Below are positions 24,551 to 34,036 of a stretch of 64,000 bases of DNA, in pieces. Each line of letters begins with the position of its first letter. The first letter of the stretch is position 1. The notes beneath the pieces were generated by a model, which saw only the letters and a list, made by a program, of their open reading frames with translations, ran no database searches and was not told the DNA's origin. Made by a program: the position numbers and the translations under genes. Source of the stretch: Foliimonas ilicis (GTDB lineage: Bacteria > Pseudomonadota > Alphaproteobacteria > Rhizobiales > Rhizobiaceae); assembly GCF_039939195.1 (NCBI RefSeq), contig NZ_JBDUUH010000012.1, positions 143,572 to 207,571 of the forward strand, in the 5' to 3' direction.

Positions 24551-26650
24551 ATGAAACTTCCAGTCTTTGCTATAAATTTGGACCGATCGAAAACGAGATG
24601 GGCTAATTTAAGCAAGGCCGGATCCGATCTCGGCATAGATATTCGTCGTATTGCCGCTGTCGATGGTTCAGCGATCGATCCAAAAGAGTGGATGGATGTT
24701 GATTTTGAGTCTTTTGAGCACCGCAATGGACGCTCGATTCTGCCAGGTGAGTATGGCTGCTACAGGAGCCATCTACTCGCTCTTCAGGAATTTCTTAAAG
24801 ACGGCGCCCCCTTCGCAATAATCATCGAAGATGATGTTCGGCCTGACGCGCAAACGCTCGAGCGCGTAGAAGCCATTTTGCTGGGAAGTCCCAACTTTGA
24901 TGTGATCAAGCTCGTAAATCACAGAACCAGTTTGTTCATTCAGGAGTCTGGGACAGCTTTTGGAGACAAGGTAGGCCGTGCCATTCACGGTCCTCAGGGC
25001 TCGGCCGCAGCATATCTCGTTTCGCGTCAGGGCGCGCAGCGTCTTCTTGATACACTTTCCGTCATGAGCCTCCCTTGGGATGTCGCTCTTGAGCGGTTCT
25101 GGGCGGCGGGCGTCGAGGTATTCTCGGTGAAAGACAATATTCTCGAATTCTCGGAAGATAGACGGAATTCACTTATTGCATCAAAAGCCGACTACAGGAA
25201 AGTCAAATACACGGGAGAAAAACGTATCTCCGCAGTATGGTTCAGATTGAAAGATTACGCGCGACGTGTCCACCATGTTCTGTTGAAACCAGAGAGACAC
25301 AGCTTTCAAGTCGAGCCAAGCCAAACAACTCGTCTGACAACATATATTTCCGAGGCTTTAGCCGCGATTACTGTTTTGATTTTCGTTTCCGCGTTGTGGG
25401 TTGAATCGGATGCATATCGGTATGCTGGAATAGCTCTGGTTATTGTTTCCCTTGCATACTACTTGCGGGTTTCGTTCTGGAGGTATGACAAACCTCTGAT
25501 TGGACCCATTGGCATTTTGTGCATCGCATGGGCTGGCTATGTCGCCATTCGCTTTGGGTATTATTATTCAACCCATCCTGACGCTGGAACCGGCGCAGCC
25601 GAAGGCGTGTATTTGTTGCCGCTTTTTTACGCCACACTCGGATACGCGCTGTTTTTATACATTAGGAATCCCTTCTGGGTTGCAGCAGCGTTTATAGCCA
25701 TCTGCGGATTTGTTCTCATTTTCGGAAGTGATTATGCCGAGATTGCAAGGAATGCACGACCGGCTGACATCCATCACAACAACACAATCCACGCCAGTAT
25801 AGCAGTAGGTTTCATTGCGCTTTGCTCAATCCCTTTCGCCGCATACACCTTACGTAGAGAAGGGCTCGCTGGTTGGGTGCGCACAGCACTTTTGGGCATG
25901 GCGGCAATTACCTTCATTCTGGCCTTGATGAACATTTACGCGTTGCGATCAAAAGGCGTCTGGCTTTCATTTGGAATAGCATTGCCTATTTTGGTCGTTC
26001 TGATCTCCCTCACCGACAAAAACCGAACGGCGAGGAATGTCGCCATTGCTGGATTGCTCGTCTTCATACTGGGAACTGGCGCGCTTTACGAAAATATTTG
26101 GAAAGCCGGCGGCGGTGTGGCTGTCGCCACCTCTTCGCTCGGTACCGAGCTCGCTTCCGGTAGGGACATCATGTCAACTATGAAGCATGCGATATCGGAT
26201 GACGACGTTCCAGAATCCACAAATGAGCGCCTTAGGCTTTGGGTAAACGCCTTGGAAATTTGGAAAAAGCACCCCATTTGGGGAGCCGGCGTCTCTTGGT
26301 TCGACGAGTGGGAAAATCGCAAATATAAGGACCCGAATTACACCCTTATGCACAACGGCTATCTTGAGATCGGCATGCGCTACGGTCTTGTCGGCCTTTT
26401 GTTCTACTTCACGATTTTCTCATGGGCCACCTACCGGGTCATTCAGGCTTACCGTCACAGATTGATCGACGCATCGGCGATGCAATGTTTTGTCGCCACA
26501 ATGATCTTTTTCGCGATCACAATTTTGAGCAACTCCAACAATCGGCTTGCGATCGGCGAGTCATATATGTGGTTTGCCATCGGCTTCGGCTTTTATTGCT
26601 ACTATCGTCTTCAACAGCAGGGGCTTGTCAGACCGCGGACATATTTTTAG
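24551..26650 (+). CDS. wadA: WadA-like GT25 glycosyltransferase / O-antigen ligase fusion
   Basis: 699 aa from ATG 24551 (a TTG eight codons earlier is also in frame). Residues 1-215: GT25 domain with the catalytic IIEDD (91-95) and the C-terminal LPWDVALERFW. Residues about 265-695: around ten membrane segments and an O-antigen-ligase/Wzy_C domain with the periplasmic loop IHHNNTIHASIAVG and KHPIWGAGVSWF. Brucella WadA is known to have just this bimodal layout: the first part adds a core sugar, the second ligates O-polysaccharide. Lower GC than its neighbours and next to a tRNA gene, suggesting old horizontal origin. Confidence 0.88.
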   Translation: MKLPVFAINLDRSKTRWANLSKAGSDLGIDIRRIAAVDGSAIDPKEWMDVDFESFEHRNGRSILPGEYGCYRSHLLALQEFLKDGAPFAIIIEDDVRPDAQTLERVEAILLGSPNFDVIKLVNHRTSLFIQESGTAFGDKVGRAIHGPQGSAAAYLVSRQGAQRLLDTLSVMSLPWDVALERFWAAGVEVFSVKDNILEFSEDRRNSLIASKADYRKVKYTGEKRISAVWFRLKDYARRVHHVLLKPERHSFQVEPSQTTRLTTYISEALAAITVLIFVSALWVESDAYRYAGIALVIVSLAYYLRVSFWRYDKPLIGPIGILCIAWAGYVAIRFGYYYSTHPDAGTGAAEGVYLLPLFYATLGYALFLYIRNPFWVAAAFIAICGFVLIFGSDYAEIARNARPADIHHNNTIHASIAVGFIALCSIPFAAYTLRREGLAGWVRTALLGMAAITFILALMNIYALRSKGVWLSFGIALPILVVLISLTDKNRTARNVAIAGLLVFILGTGALYENIWKAGGGVAVATSSLGTELASGRDIMSTMKHAISDDDVPESTNERLRLWVNALEIWKKHPIWGAGVSWFDEWENRKYKDPNYTLMHNGYLEIGMRYGLVGLLFYFTIFSWATYRVIQAYRHRLIDASAMQCFVATMIFFAITILSNSNNRLAIGESYMWFAIGFGFYCYYRLQQQGLVRPRTYF

Positions 26651-26701
26651 TCGCGCTGCGAGACGCCACCGCCCGCGAAAAGTTTCCCACCGGCTATTGC
26701 A

Positions 26702-26718
26702 CCTCTAGTGGCTAGAGG
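26702..26718 (+). promoter_or_regulatory. MerR-type operator of metal ATPase gene
   Basis: Perfect 7-bp inverted repeat CCTCTAG-TGG-CTAGAGG, overlapping a promoter with TTGCAC (26698-26703) and TATCGA about 18-19 bases on. A long spacer with a dyad in it is the hallmark of MerR-activated promoters; the sequence is close to CadR/PbrR boxes. Confidence 0.85.
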
Positions 26719-26767
26719 AATTATCGATGCATCCAAGGATCATAACTGATCTGCCTTGGAGAGTATC

Positions 26768-29005
26768 ATGTCAGAAAATAAGACCCGTTTCCGTGTCGAG
26801 GGAATGGATTGCGGCGCCTGCGCGACCAAAATTCAAACGGTGGTTCAACGGATGCCCGGGGTCAGCGAGGTCAATGTCTCGGCCACAGCCGGCAAGATGA
26901 CGGTCGAGCATGCGGCAACGATTGATCTGAAGGAATTGGTCAAGCGCGTCGACAGCCTTGGCTACCGCACGTTCCCGGTAGCGCAGCGATCAGGGAAAGA
27001 AAACAGCCCTGCGCCACATGCGCACGCGAACTGCAACGGGGATCATCATCATTCGCATGATCATCCCCACGATCATGGCGAATTGGCTCAAACAGCCGCT
27101 GCTCCGACTGTCTCGTTGCATGGGCATGATGCGGGTGACGGGCCATGGTGGAAAAGCGCCAAGGCGCGACTGACATTTGCATGCGCTCTTGCGCTGGCTG
27201 CGGCGTTCATTCTGGCCAAAACCATTCCGGCGAGCGAACCCTGGGCTTACACAGCGGCAATGGCGGTCGGACTGATCCCGATCGCACGCCGGGCCTGGGC
27301 CGGTGCGGTGAACGGCATGCCCTTCACGATCGAAACATTGATGACCGTCGCCGCCATTGGTGCGGTCGTCATCGAGGCGAGCGAAGAGGCCGCTGCGGTC
27401 GTCCTGCTCTTTCTGATCGGCGAGCTTCTGGAAGGCGTCGCTGCCGGTCGCGCCCGCGCCAGCATCCGTGCGCTCAGCGATCTCGTTCCGAAAACCGCAC
27501 TTCTCGAAGCGGATGGGCAAACGAGCGAAGTGCCCGCCGAGGCGCTGGCTGTTGGCCAGATTATTCTGGTGCGTCCGGGCGACAGAATCCCGGCTGACGG
27601 TAAAATTTTGTCCGGGCAGTCGGGCATCGACGAGGCGCCTGTAACCGGCGAGTCCGTTCCAAAGCGGAAGGGACCGGACGATGCCGTATTCGCCGGAACG
27701 ATCAACCAGGATTCCGCGCTCCGCATCAGCGTAACGGCGGCGGCGCAGGACAATACGATCGCGCGTATCGTTCAGTTGGTCGAAGAAGCACAGGAGTCCA
27801 AAGCCCCGACCGAGCGCTTCATCGATCGGTTTTCCAAATATTATACGCCGGGCGTGATGGTGGTCGCAGCACTCGTTGCCATCCTGCCGCCGCTTGCTTT
27901 CGCAGGCGACTGGAACGAGTGGATCTACAAGGGCCTCGCAATCCTGCTGATCGGCTGCCCCTGCGCGCTGGTCATCTCCACTCCCGCCGCCATAGCCGCC
28001 AGCCTGTCGGCAGGTGCACGGCGCGGCCTTCTCATGAAGGGCGGCGCGGTGCTCGAAACGATCGGCAAGGTCACGACAGTTGCCTTCGACAAGACGGGAA
28101 CGCTGACCGCGGGCAAGCCGAAAGTCACCGACATCATGGCTCTCGATGGCGATGAGACGGAAACGCTTCGTCTTGCAGCCGACCTCGAACTGGGCTCCAG
28201 CCATCCCTTGGCAGTGGCCATCCTCGACGAGGCGAAACTGCGTGGAATTCAGCCTGTCTCGGCCACGGATGCGCGTGCCATTGGCGGCGAAGGTGTCATC
28301 GGGTTGGTGGAAGGCGTGGAAACATTCCTTGGTTCCCCGCAAGCCGCGACCGCGCGAACACCCATCAGCGAGGAGCTGAGCCTGCGCATTGCAAAGATGA
28401 ATGATGAAGGCAAAACGGTTTCCGTGCTGGTTTCGGGCGGCAGACTGAAGGGCCTTATCGCAATGCGCGACGAGCCGCGGGAAGATGCGCGCAGTGGCAT
28501 CGAAGCGCTGAAGGAACTCGGCATTTCGTCAATCATGCTGACCGGCGATAACAAGCGCACAGCCGCCGCGATAGCAGCCAGCCTTGGGCTTGAGCCCCGT
28601 GCGGAACTTCTGCCGCAGGACAAGCAGCGCATAGTAGGCGAACTGCGCAAGGCTGGCGAAATCGTTGCAAAGATCGGCGACGGCATCAACGATGCCCCGG
28701 CTCTTGCAGCCGCTGATGTCGGCGTCGCAATGGGTGGTGGAACGGATGTCGCCCTGGAAACGGCCGACGCCGCCGTGCTTCATGGCCGGGTGATGGACGT
28801 CGCCGGAATGGTGGCGCTCTCACGCGCCACAATGTCGAATATCTGGCAAAACATCACCATCGCGCTTGGATTGAAGGCCGTCTTCCTGGTCACGACAATC
28901 CTCGGCATCACCGGGCTTTGGCCCGCGATCCTTGCCGATACCGGCGCGACGGTTCTCGTCACGGCAAATGCGATGCGCTTGCTGGGCTGGCGGGGCCTGA
29001 ACTAA
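26768..29005 (+). CDS. zntA: Heavy-metal P1B-ATPase (Zn/Cd/Pb type)
   Basis: 745 aa from ATG 26768. HMA domain with GMDCGACA (Cys 15 and 18), a His/Asp-rich stretch at about 80-115, eight membrane segments, the CPC motif (GCPCALVIS), phosphorylation site DKTGTLTAG, SHPLA in the nucleotide domain, and GDGINDAPALAAADVG. The CPC plus the His-rich linker and the MerR partner with CadR-like cysteines indicate Zn/Cd/Pb export from cytosol to periplasm. Operator upstream and the regulator gene immediately downstream. Confidence 0.93.
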   Translation: MSENKTRFRVEGMDCGACATKIQTVVQRMPGVSEVNVSATAGKMTVEHAATIDLKELVKRVDSLGYRTFPVAQRSGKENSPAPHAHANCNGDHHHSHDHPHDHGELAQTAAAPTVSLHGHDAGDGPWWKSAKARLTFACALALAAAFILAKTIPASEPWAYTAAMAVGLIPIARRAWAGAVNGMPFTIETLMTVAAIGAVVIEASEEAAAVVLLFLIGELLEGVAAGRARASIRALSDLVPKTALLEADGQTSEVPAEALAVGQIILVRPGDRIPADGKILSGQSGIDEAPVTGESVPKRKGPDDAVFAGTINQDSALRISVTAAAQDNTIARIVQLVEEAQESKAPTERFIDRFSKYYTPGVMVVAALVAILPPLAFAGDWNEWIYKGLAILLIGCPCALVISTPAAIAASLSAGARRGLLMKGGAVLETIGKVTTVAFDKTGTLTAGKPKVTDIMALDGDETETLRLAADLELGSSHPLAVAILDEAKLRGIQPVSATDARAIGGEGVIGLVEGVETFLGSPQAATARTPISEELSLRIAKMNDEGKTVSVLVSGGRLKGLIAMRDEPREDARSGIEALKELGISSIMLTGDNKRTAAAIAASLGLEPRAELLPQDKQRIVGELRKAGEIVAKIGDGINDAPALAAADVGVAMGGGTDVALETADAAVLHGRVMDVAGMVALSRATMSNIWQNITIALGLKAVFLVTTILGITGLWPAILADTGATVLVTANAMRLLGWRGLN

Positions 29006-29034
29006 GCCATTGCCCAATCCGGCTGAAGGTCATA

Positions 29035-29051
29035 CCTCTAGTCATTAGAGA
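29035..29051 (+). promoter_or_regulatory. MerR-type operator of regulator gene
   Basis: CCTCTAG-TCA-TTAGAGA, a decayed copy of the dyad in front of the ATPase gene (five of seven pairs), 17 bases before the regulator start; likely autoregulation. Confidence 0.7.
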
Positions 29052-29067
29052 TTTTGGAGTTCTATCC

Positions 29068-29481
29068 ATGCTGTCCATCGGTGATCTGTCGCGCAAGACA
29101 GGGGTGAAAATCCCCACGATCAGATATTACGAGCAGATGGGCCTGCTGGAAGCTGCGGAACGTTCCGAGGGCAACCAGCGCCGCTACAGCAAGCAGGAGC
29201 GTGAGCGTCTGTCCTTCATCAAGCATGCGCGCGATCTGGGGCTGACGATCGATTCCATCCGCTCCCTTATTGAACTGAGCGCGCATCCCGAAAAGCCTTG
29301 CGCCCAGGCGGATCGGATCGCAGCCAAACAATTGGAATCCGTTCGCGAGAAAATCCGCAAACTTCAGGGGCTGGAGCAGGAACTCGCGCGGATCGCTACG
29401 TGCTGCGATGGCGATCATGTGAAGGATTGCTACGTGATCCGCGCGCTGGCCAACCATGACCTTTGTGAAAGCGATCATTGA
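29068..29481 (+). CDS. MerR-family Cd/Pb/Zn-responsive regulator
   Basis: 137 aa from ATG 29068 (RBS TTGGAG). N-terminal helix-turn-helix SIGDLSRKTGVKIPTIRYYEQMGLL, a coiled dimerisation helix, and ligands C78, C112, C113 and C121 plus a C-terminal Cys133. The pattern of Cys 78/112/120 fits CadR/PbrR rather than ZntR or CueR. It would untwist the operator in front of the ATPase gene on metal binding. Sits 63 bases after the ATPase and has its own operator. Confidence 0.9.
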   Translation: MLSIGDLSRKTGVKIPTIRYYEQMGLLEAAERSEGNQRRYSKQERERLSFIKHARDLGLTIDSIRSLIELSAHPEKPCAQADRIAAKQLESVREKIRKLQGLEQELARIATCCDGDHVKDCYVIRALANHDLCESDH

Positions 29482-29516
29482 TCGGGCACGGATTGCACAA
29501 TCCGCGCCCGTCAATT

Positions 29517-30221
29517 CTAGCTCCCAAAGCGCTCGATAACTTCCGCAAGCCCGATATGACCGGATAGTGCTCCGTTTCCGGTGCTTGTCTCGCCATTTTC
29601 CAATGCGATTCCATGGATCACAGCCGGATCGGCCTCGAGCCGGCGACATAGCGCCGCCAGTTTCGGCCACCTGCTTTTGTCCTCAACCTCATGGAATTCG
29701 AGCCAGCGTGCCACTCCGATGAACAACCCGTCCGCCAGGCTCGGGCGGTTACCGACCATGAAAGCGGTATCCCCGATCATGGCTTCCAGCTTATCGTGGC
29801 GTTCAATAACCCCTTCCCGGCCCCATTCCCGCAAGGCCCTCTGCAGTGCCGGATTTGGGCTCTCCATTTCCATGGCCGCCCAAAGCGGGCTGAATGACCC
29901 GGTAAAACCGGTGTTCACAAACGACATCAATTGATGCATCCGCTCGGCTTCCCGCGATAGAGGCTCAAAACTGATGCGCCGCTCAAAATCCCTCGCCTCC
30001 AGCCAAGCGGCGATTGCCATTGTTTCGGTGAGGACATCGCCCCGATCGGTGATGAAGGCCGGAGTTTCATGCCGTGGATTGATCCGCGCATAGGATGGAT
30101 CGCGCATCTCGCCAAGCATATCGACGCGGCAAAGCCTGTAGGGTTTGCCAAGCCATTCGAGAGCCGCAACGAGCCCCATGGAACTTCCCGCCGGGAAGCC
30201 GTAAAGTAAAATCGGTTCCAA
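29517..30221 (-). CDS. Glutathione S-transferase family protein
   Basis: 234 aa beginning with TTG at 30221: GGAG sits nine bases upstream and no ATG is near, so an unusual start codon is well supported. Thioredoxin-like N-terminal domain (ILLYGFPAGSSMGLVAALEWL, NPRHETPAFI, ETMAIAAWLE) and an all-helical C-terminal domain (GNRPSLADGLFIGVARWLEF). The active-site residue is probably the Ser in GSS. Divergently paired with an HxlR regulator that may control it. Confidence 0.88.
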   Translation of the reverse strand: MEPILLYGFPAGSSMGLVAALEWLGKPYRLCRVDMLGEMRDPSYARINPRHETPAFITDRGDVLTETMAIAAWLEARDFERRISFEPLSREAERMHQLMSFVNTGFTGSFSPLWAAMEMESPNPALQRALREWGREGVIERHDKLEAMIGDTAFMVGNRPSLADGLFIGVARWLEFHEVEDKSRWPKLAALCRRLEADPAVIHGIALENGETSTGNGALSGHIGLAEVIERFGS

Positions 30222-30330
30222 GATTATGTTCTCCGTGATTTCTGTCGATCACGCTGCGCAGCGAAACCGGACCTTTACCCATCCGTTCCGGCCAGTAAAT
30301 TACGCACCTTTTTGTAACCACGAGAAGCCG

Positions 30331-30684
30331 ATGAAAGACCTCGTCACCCGCTGCCCCATCGAAGAAGTAATGCAAGCGCTGAGCGGGCGCTGGCCCACGC
30401 TTTTGATCTACTATCTGCAGGAAGGCACCAAGCGCTTCAGCGATTTGCGGCGGGACAATCCAGCGATTTCACACAAAATGCTGACGCTGGAGCTGCGCAA
30501 GCTGGAGGAAATCGGCGTCATCCAGCGCACGCAGTTCGACGGATATCCGCTGCGTGTCGAATATGATTTAACGCCTGCGGGCCACAGCCTCGTGCCGCTG
30601 ATAGACGCGCTTGGCGACTGGTGGGAAAGGACAGACGACGTCCGTGCCGATGCGCCGAAAAGCATCGAAGCCGTAGACGGCTAA
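30331..30684 (+). CDS. HxlR-family transcriptional regulator
   Basis: 117 aa from ATG 30331. Winged helix typical of HxlR: CPIEEVMQALSGRWPTLLIYYL, RFSDLRRDNPAISHKMLTLELRKLEE, VEYDLTPAGHSL. One Cys (C8) at the N-terminus, the position used for redox or electrophile sensing in related regulators. Divergent from the GST gene with about 110 bases between, so it probably controls that promoter. Confidence 0.9.
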   Translation: MKDLVTRCPIEEVMQALSGRWPTLLIYYLQEGTKRFSDLRRDNPAISHKMLTLELRKLEEIGVIQRTQFDGYPLRVEYDLTPAGHSLVPLIDALGDWWERTDDVRADAPKSIEAVDG

Positions 30685-30895
30685 AATTTACCGCCGATGT
30701 ACCATCTTAGGCAGCCAGATTCCGCCCGGCGGCTCGCATAACCACGCTCGGCATTCGGTTTTCGAAAAACACCCCCTCGCGAGAACAAATGCTCCCCTCG
30801 CGAATTCTTCATTTTTAACAACCTCATGTCCGTGTCTCGGCGGAATAATTCCGCTATGCAGACACCGGGCGCGATGCGTTGCCTGAGGAGCCGGA

Positions 30896-32662
30896 ATGAC
30901 AATCGACCAGATTTTGGCGCTCACGGTCATCGCTTTGATGATGGCTGCCTTTATGTGGGGCCGGTTCCGCTATGACCTTGTCGCGGCAGGTTCGCTGCTA
31001 ATTGCGCTCGCGGTTGGTGTCGTGCCTTACGAGAAGGCCTTTCAAGGGTTCAGCGACGACATCGTCATCATTGTCGGCAGCGCCTTGCTGGTCAGCGCCG
31101 GTGTTGCACGGTCCGGCGTCATGGAATGGGCGCTCCAGCGTTATGCGCCCAATGTCAATTCCGTTCGCGCGCAGCTCGCGCTTCTTGTCATCGTCGTCAC
31201 GATACTTTCGGCGTTCATCAAGAACATCGGCGCTTTGGCGATCATGATCCCGATCGCATTTCAGTTCGCGCGCCGCTCCGGCACCTCTCCTTCGTTGTTC
31301 CTGATGCCGATGGCTTTCGGCTCGCTGCTTGGCGGATTGATGACGCAGATCGGAACCTCGCCGAACATTGTCGTCTCCCGCATACGCGAAGAGATCACCG
31401 GCCAGGCATTCACCATGTTCGATTATACGCCCGTCGGCGCGGCTCTGGCGGTAGTTGGCGTGATTTTCCTTGTTCTGTTCTATCGCCTTCTGCCCGAAAG
31501 AGCCCGTGAAGGCGGCTCGATCCACGAAGCGATCGACATCAAGAACTACATGACCGAGGCCGAAGTGACCGAAAGCTCCGCGATCCTGGGAAAGCCTGTT
31601 GGCGAGCTTTTGAAATTGTCGCAGCAAGGCGCAATGGTCACGTCGATCATGCGCGCCGATGGTGTGCGGATTACACCCTTGCCGGATGCGCTTTTGAAGG
31701 CCGGTGACATTCTCCTGATCGAAGGCGATCCTGAAGCACTCGACCGTATGGTCGCTCAAGCCAAGCTGAATGTAACCGGCAGTCGGACATCCGTAGGAAA
31801 AGAAGACGAGGCCGAAGCATTCGAGGCGGTTATTGGCGAAAATTCCGTACTGATCGGCTGGTCGGCAGAACGCCTGGCACTTTACGATCGCTTCAATGTC
31901 AATCTGCTCGCGGTCAGCCGCAAAGGCGAGCGTCTGAACGAACGCCTCGGTACTCTGACGCTGCGAACCGGCGACGTTATCGTGCTTCAGGGAAACAGGC
32001 AGGCGCTGCCCCAGATCCTTCGCGAGCTTGGATGCCTGCCTCTTGCCGAGCGGCCCATTTTGCTTGGCAGCGCGCGCAAGGGCCTTATACCGATCCTCAT
32101 TCTGGTCGCGGCTATGGGCATCACCGCAACGGGTGCTGTTCCCATCGCAATCGCGTTTTTCTCCGCAGCCGTCATGATGGTCTTGTTCAAAGTCATCCCG
32201 ATCAGGGAAGTTTATTCCGCAATGGACGGCCCGATACTGGTCATGCTGGCCGCGTTGATCCCGGTCAGTGACTCGCTGCGCGGCACGGGCGCAACCGACC
32301 TCATCGCCGGGTGGCTCGCCGTGACTGGTGCAGCACTTCCCTCTTATGGCGCGCTCGCGCTGATCCTTGTGGTGGCTATGGCCGTGACGCCGTTCCTGAA
32401 CAATGCGGCGACCGTGCTGGTGGTAGCTCCCATCGCAGCATCATTTGCGGCGGGTCTGGGCTATCGTCCCGAGGCGTTCCTTATGGCGGTGGCAATCGGG
32501 GCGGGCTGCGATTTCCTCACCCCGATCGGCCACCAATGCAACACTTTGGTCATGGGACCGGGCGGGTATCGTTTCTCCGATTATCCGCGGCTTGGCCTGC
32601 CGCTTTCGCTCATTGTGATAATCGTCGCGGTTCCAGCGTTGCTTCTGGTCTGGCCGCTTTGA
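30896..32662 (+). CDS. SLC13/DASS-family permease with two RCK_C domains
   Basis: 588 aa. First membrane half (1-200, with QIGTSPNIVVSRIR), then two TrkA-C/RCK_C regulatory domains at about 210-295 and 300-385, then the second half with the matching signature TPFLNNAATVLVVAPIAAS and CDFLTPIGHQCNTLVMGPGGY. Na+-coupled transport of dicarboxylates, sulfate or a related anion; the RCK insert is typical of bacterial members. ATG with GAGGAG upstream. Confidence 0.87.
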   Translation: MTIDQILALTVIALMMAAFMWGRFRYDLVAAGSLLIALAVGVVPYEKAFQGFSDDIVIIVGSALLVSAGVARSGVMEWALQRYAPNVNSVRAQLALLVIVVTILSAFIKNIGALAIMIPIAFQFARRSGTSPSLFLMPMAFGSLLGGLMTQIGTSPNIVVSRIREEITGQAFTMFDYTPVGAALAVVGVIFLVLFYRLLPERAREGGSIHEAIDIKNYMTEAEVTESSAILGKPVGELLKLSQQGAMVTSIMRADGVRITPLPDALLKAGDILLIEGDPEALDRMVAQAKLNVTGSRTSVGKEDEAEAFEAVIGENSVLIGWSAERLALYDRFNVNLLAVSRKGERLNERLGTLTLRTGDVIVLQGNRQALPQILRELGCLPLAERPILLGSARKGLIPILILVAAMGITATGAVPIAIAFFSAAVMMVLFKVIPIREVYSAMDGPILVMLAALIPVSDSLRGTGATDLIAGWLAVTGAALPSYGALALILVVAMAVTPFLNNAATVLVVAPIAASFAAGLGYRPEAFLMAVAIGAGCDFLTPIGHQCNTLVMGPGGYRFSDYPRLGLPLSLIVIIVAVPALLLVWPL

Positions 32663-32750
32663 TTTACGAAAAGTCGATCGGATTCGGCTGGAACGATCCT
32701 CTTTCTGCGCACGTTGGCACTATGAGCCTCACAGAAAAGGAACGTAGCCA

Positions 32751-33833
32751 ATGGCAGCAGAAGACAACAAATCCATCGTAGTGATAACCGGCGCGGCCGG
32801 TAACATAGGCCAATCCATAGCAACGGAACTTCGAAACGAACACACCATCGTCGGTCTGGATGTCGAAGGCAAAAAGGCCGATTTTCCGCTGATCGATGTC
32901 GATTTGTCTTCTGGCCAATCCGTAAATACAGCGCTCGAGAAAATACGCGAAACTTACGGCGATAAAATCGCGGCAGTCATCCACCTCGCCGCCTATTTCG
33001 ATTTTACCGGCGAGGACAATCCGCTTTATACGGAAGTGAATGTCGATGGCACCCGCAACCTCCTGCGGGCGCTCCAGAATTTTGAAGTAGAGCGTTTCAT
33101 CTACTCCGGCACCATGCTGGTCCACGAGGCCGGCAAGCCGGGCGAGATTATCGATGAAGGCAAGCCGATAAACCCGAAATGGGCATATCCTCAGTCAAAA
33201 GCCGACGCCGAAGCGGTCATCAAGGCGGAAAGCGGCAAAATTCCTTATTTGTTGCTTCATCTTGCCGGGCTTTACGACGATGAAAGCGCCGTTCCCACCC
33301 TCGCCCATCAGATCGCCCGGATTTACGGACGCGATCTCAAAAGCAGGCTCTATGCGGGCGATCTGAAAGCCGGCCAGTCACTGCTTCACAAGAATGACCT
33401 TGTGCGACTGTTTCGTCTCGCCGTCGAGAAGCGGCATATGCTTGTGCCCGACGCAGTGATTTTGGCCGGCGAAACGGAAGCCGTGTCTTACGAAGAGCTT
33501 CAGAACCTTATCGGCAGCCTCATCCATGGAAAGGAAGAATGGACGACTTTGAGCATGCCAAAGCCGTTGGCAAAGGCCGGTGCATGGGTGGAGGAGAAAG
33601 CCGAGCCGATCATTCCTGATGCAATCGACGGCGGTGAGAAACCGTTCATCCGCCCATTCATGGTCGATATGGCTGACGATCATTACGCGCTGGATATTTC
33701 CCGCGCAAACGATCAGCTCGGATGGCGGCCGCGGCACTCGATACGCGATACATTGCCCAAGATCGTCAATTCGCTGAAGGCCGATCCCGAAGCCTGGTAC
33801 GAAAGGCACGGTATCACGCTCGAAAACGAATAG
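32751..33833 (+). CDS. NAD-dependent epimerase/dehydratase (extended SDR)
   Basis: 360 aa. Nucleotide-binding motif TGAAGNIGQS, then the YPQSK active site (YxxxK) with the upstream serine in IYSGTM. No membrane segment. Probably acts on a nucleotide sugar; exact reaction unknown. RBS AAGGA. It follows the SLC13 permease after 88 bases with no obvious terminator between, and may be cotranscribed. Confidence 0.85.
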   Translation: MAAEDNKSIVVITGAAGNIGQSIATELRNEHTIVGLDVEGKKADFPLIDVDLSSGQSVNTALEKIRETYGDKIAAVIHLAAYFDFTGEDNPLYTEVNVDGTRNLLRALQNFEVERFIYSGTMLVHEAGKPGEIIDEGKPINPKWAYPQSKADAEAVIKAESGKIPYLLLHLAGLYDDESAVPTLAHQIARIYGRDLKSRLYAGDLKAGQSLLHKNDLVRLFRLAVEKRHMLVPDAVILAGETEAVSYEELQNLIGSLIHGKEEWTTLSMPKPLAKAGAWVEEKAEPIIPDAIDGGEKPFIRPFMVDMADDHYALDISRANDQLGWRPRHSIRDTLPKIVNSLKADPEAWYERHGITLENE

Positions 33834-34036
33834 GTTTTGGGAGGGAAACCCGATTGCGGCGAATCCGGCGGCAATAAGCGTGCCTTTCAGATCACCCCTA
33901 AAAATTTAGTTAAGGAAAACACAACGTCGTGTGATGTTGACACAATTTGGATCGTTATCCCGCCACACTCGTTATGCATGCCGAACCTACACGTTCGATG
34001 TTCGAGCGTTCGGCGTTCTTCAGTAGGAGACAAATT

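Noticed and set aside
26990..28342. 450-aa open frame on the minus strand
   Set aside because: It is antisense to the metal ATPase, has no recognisable motif and follows from GC-rich codon usage of the real gene.
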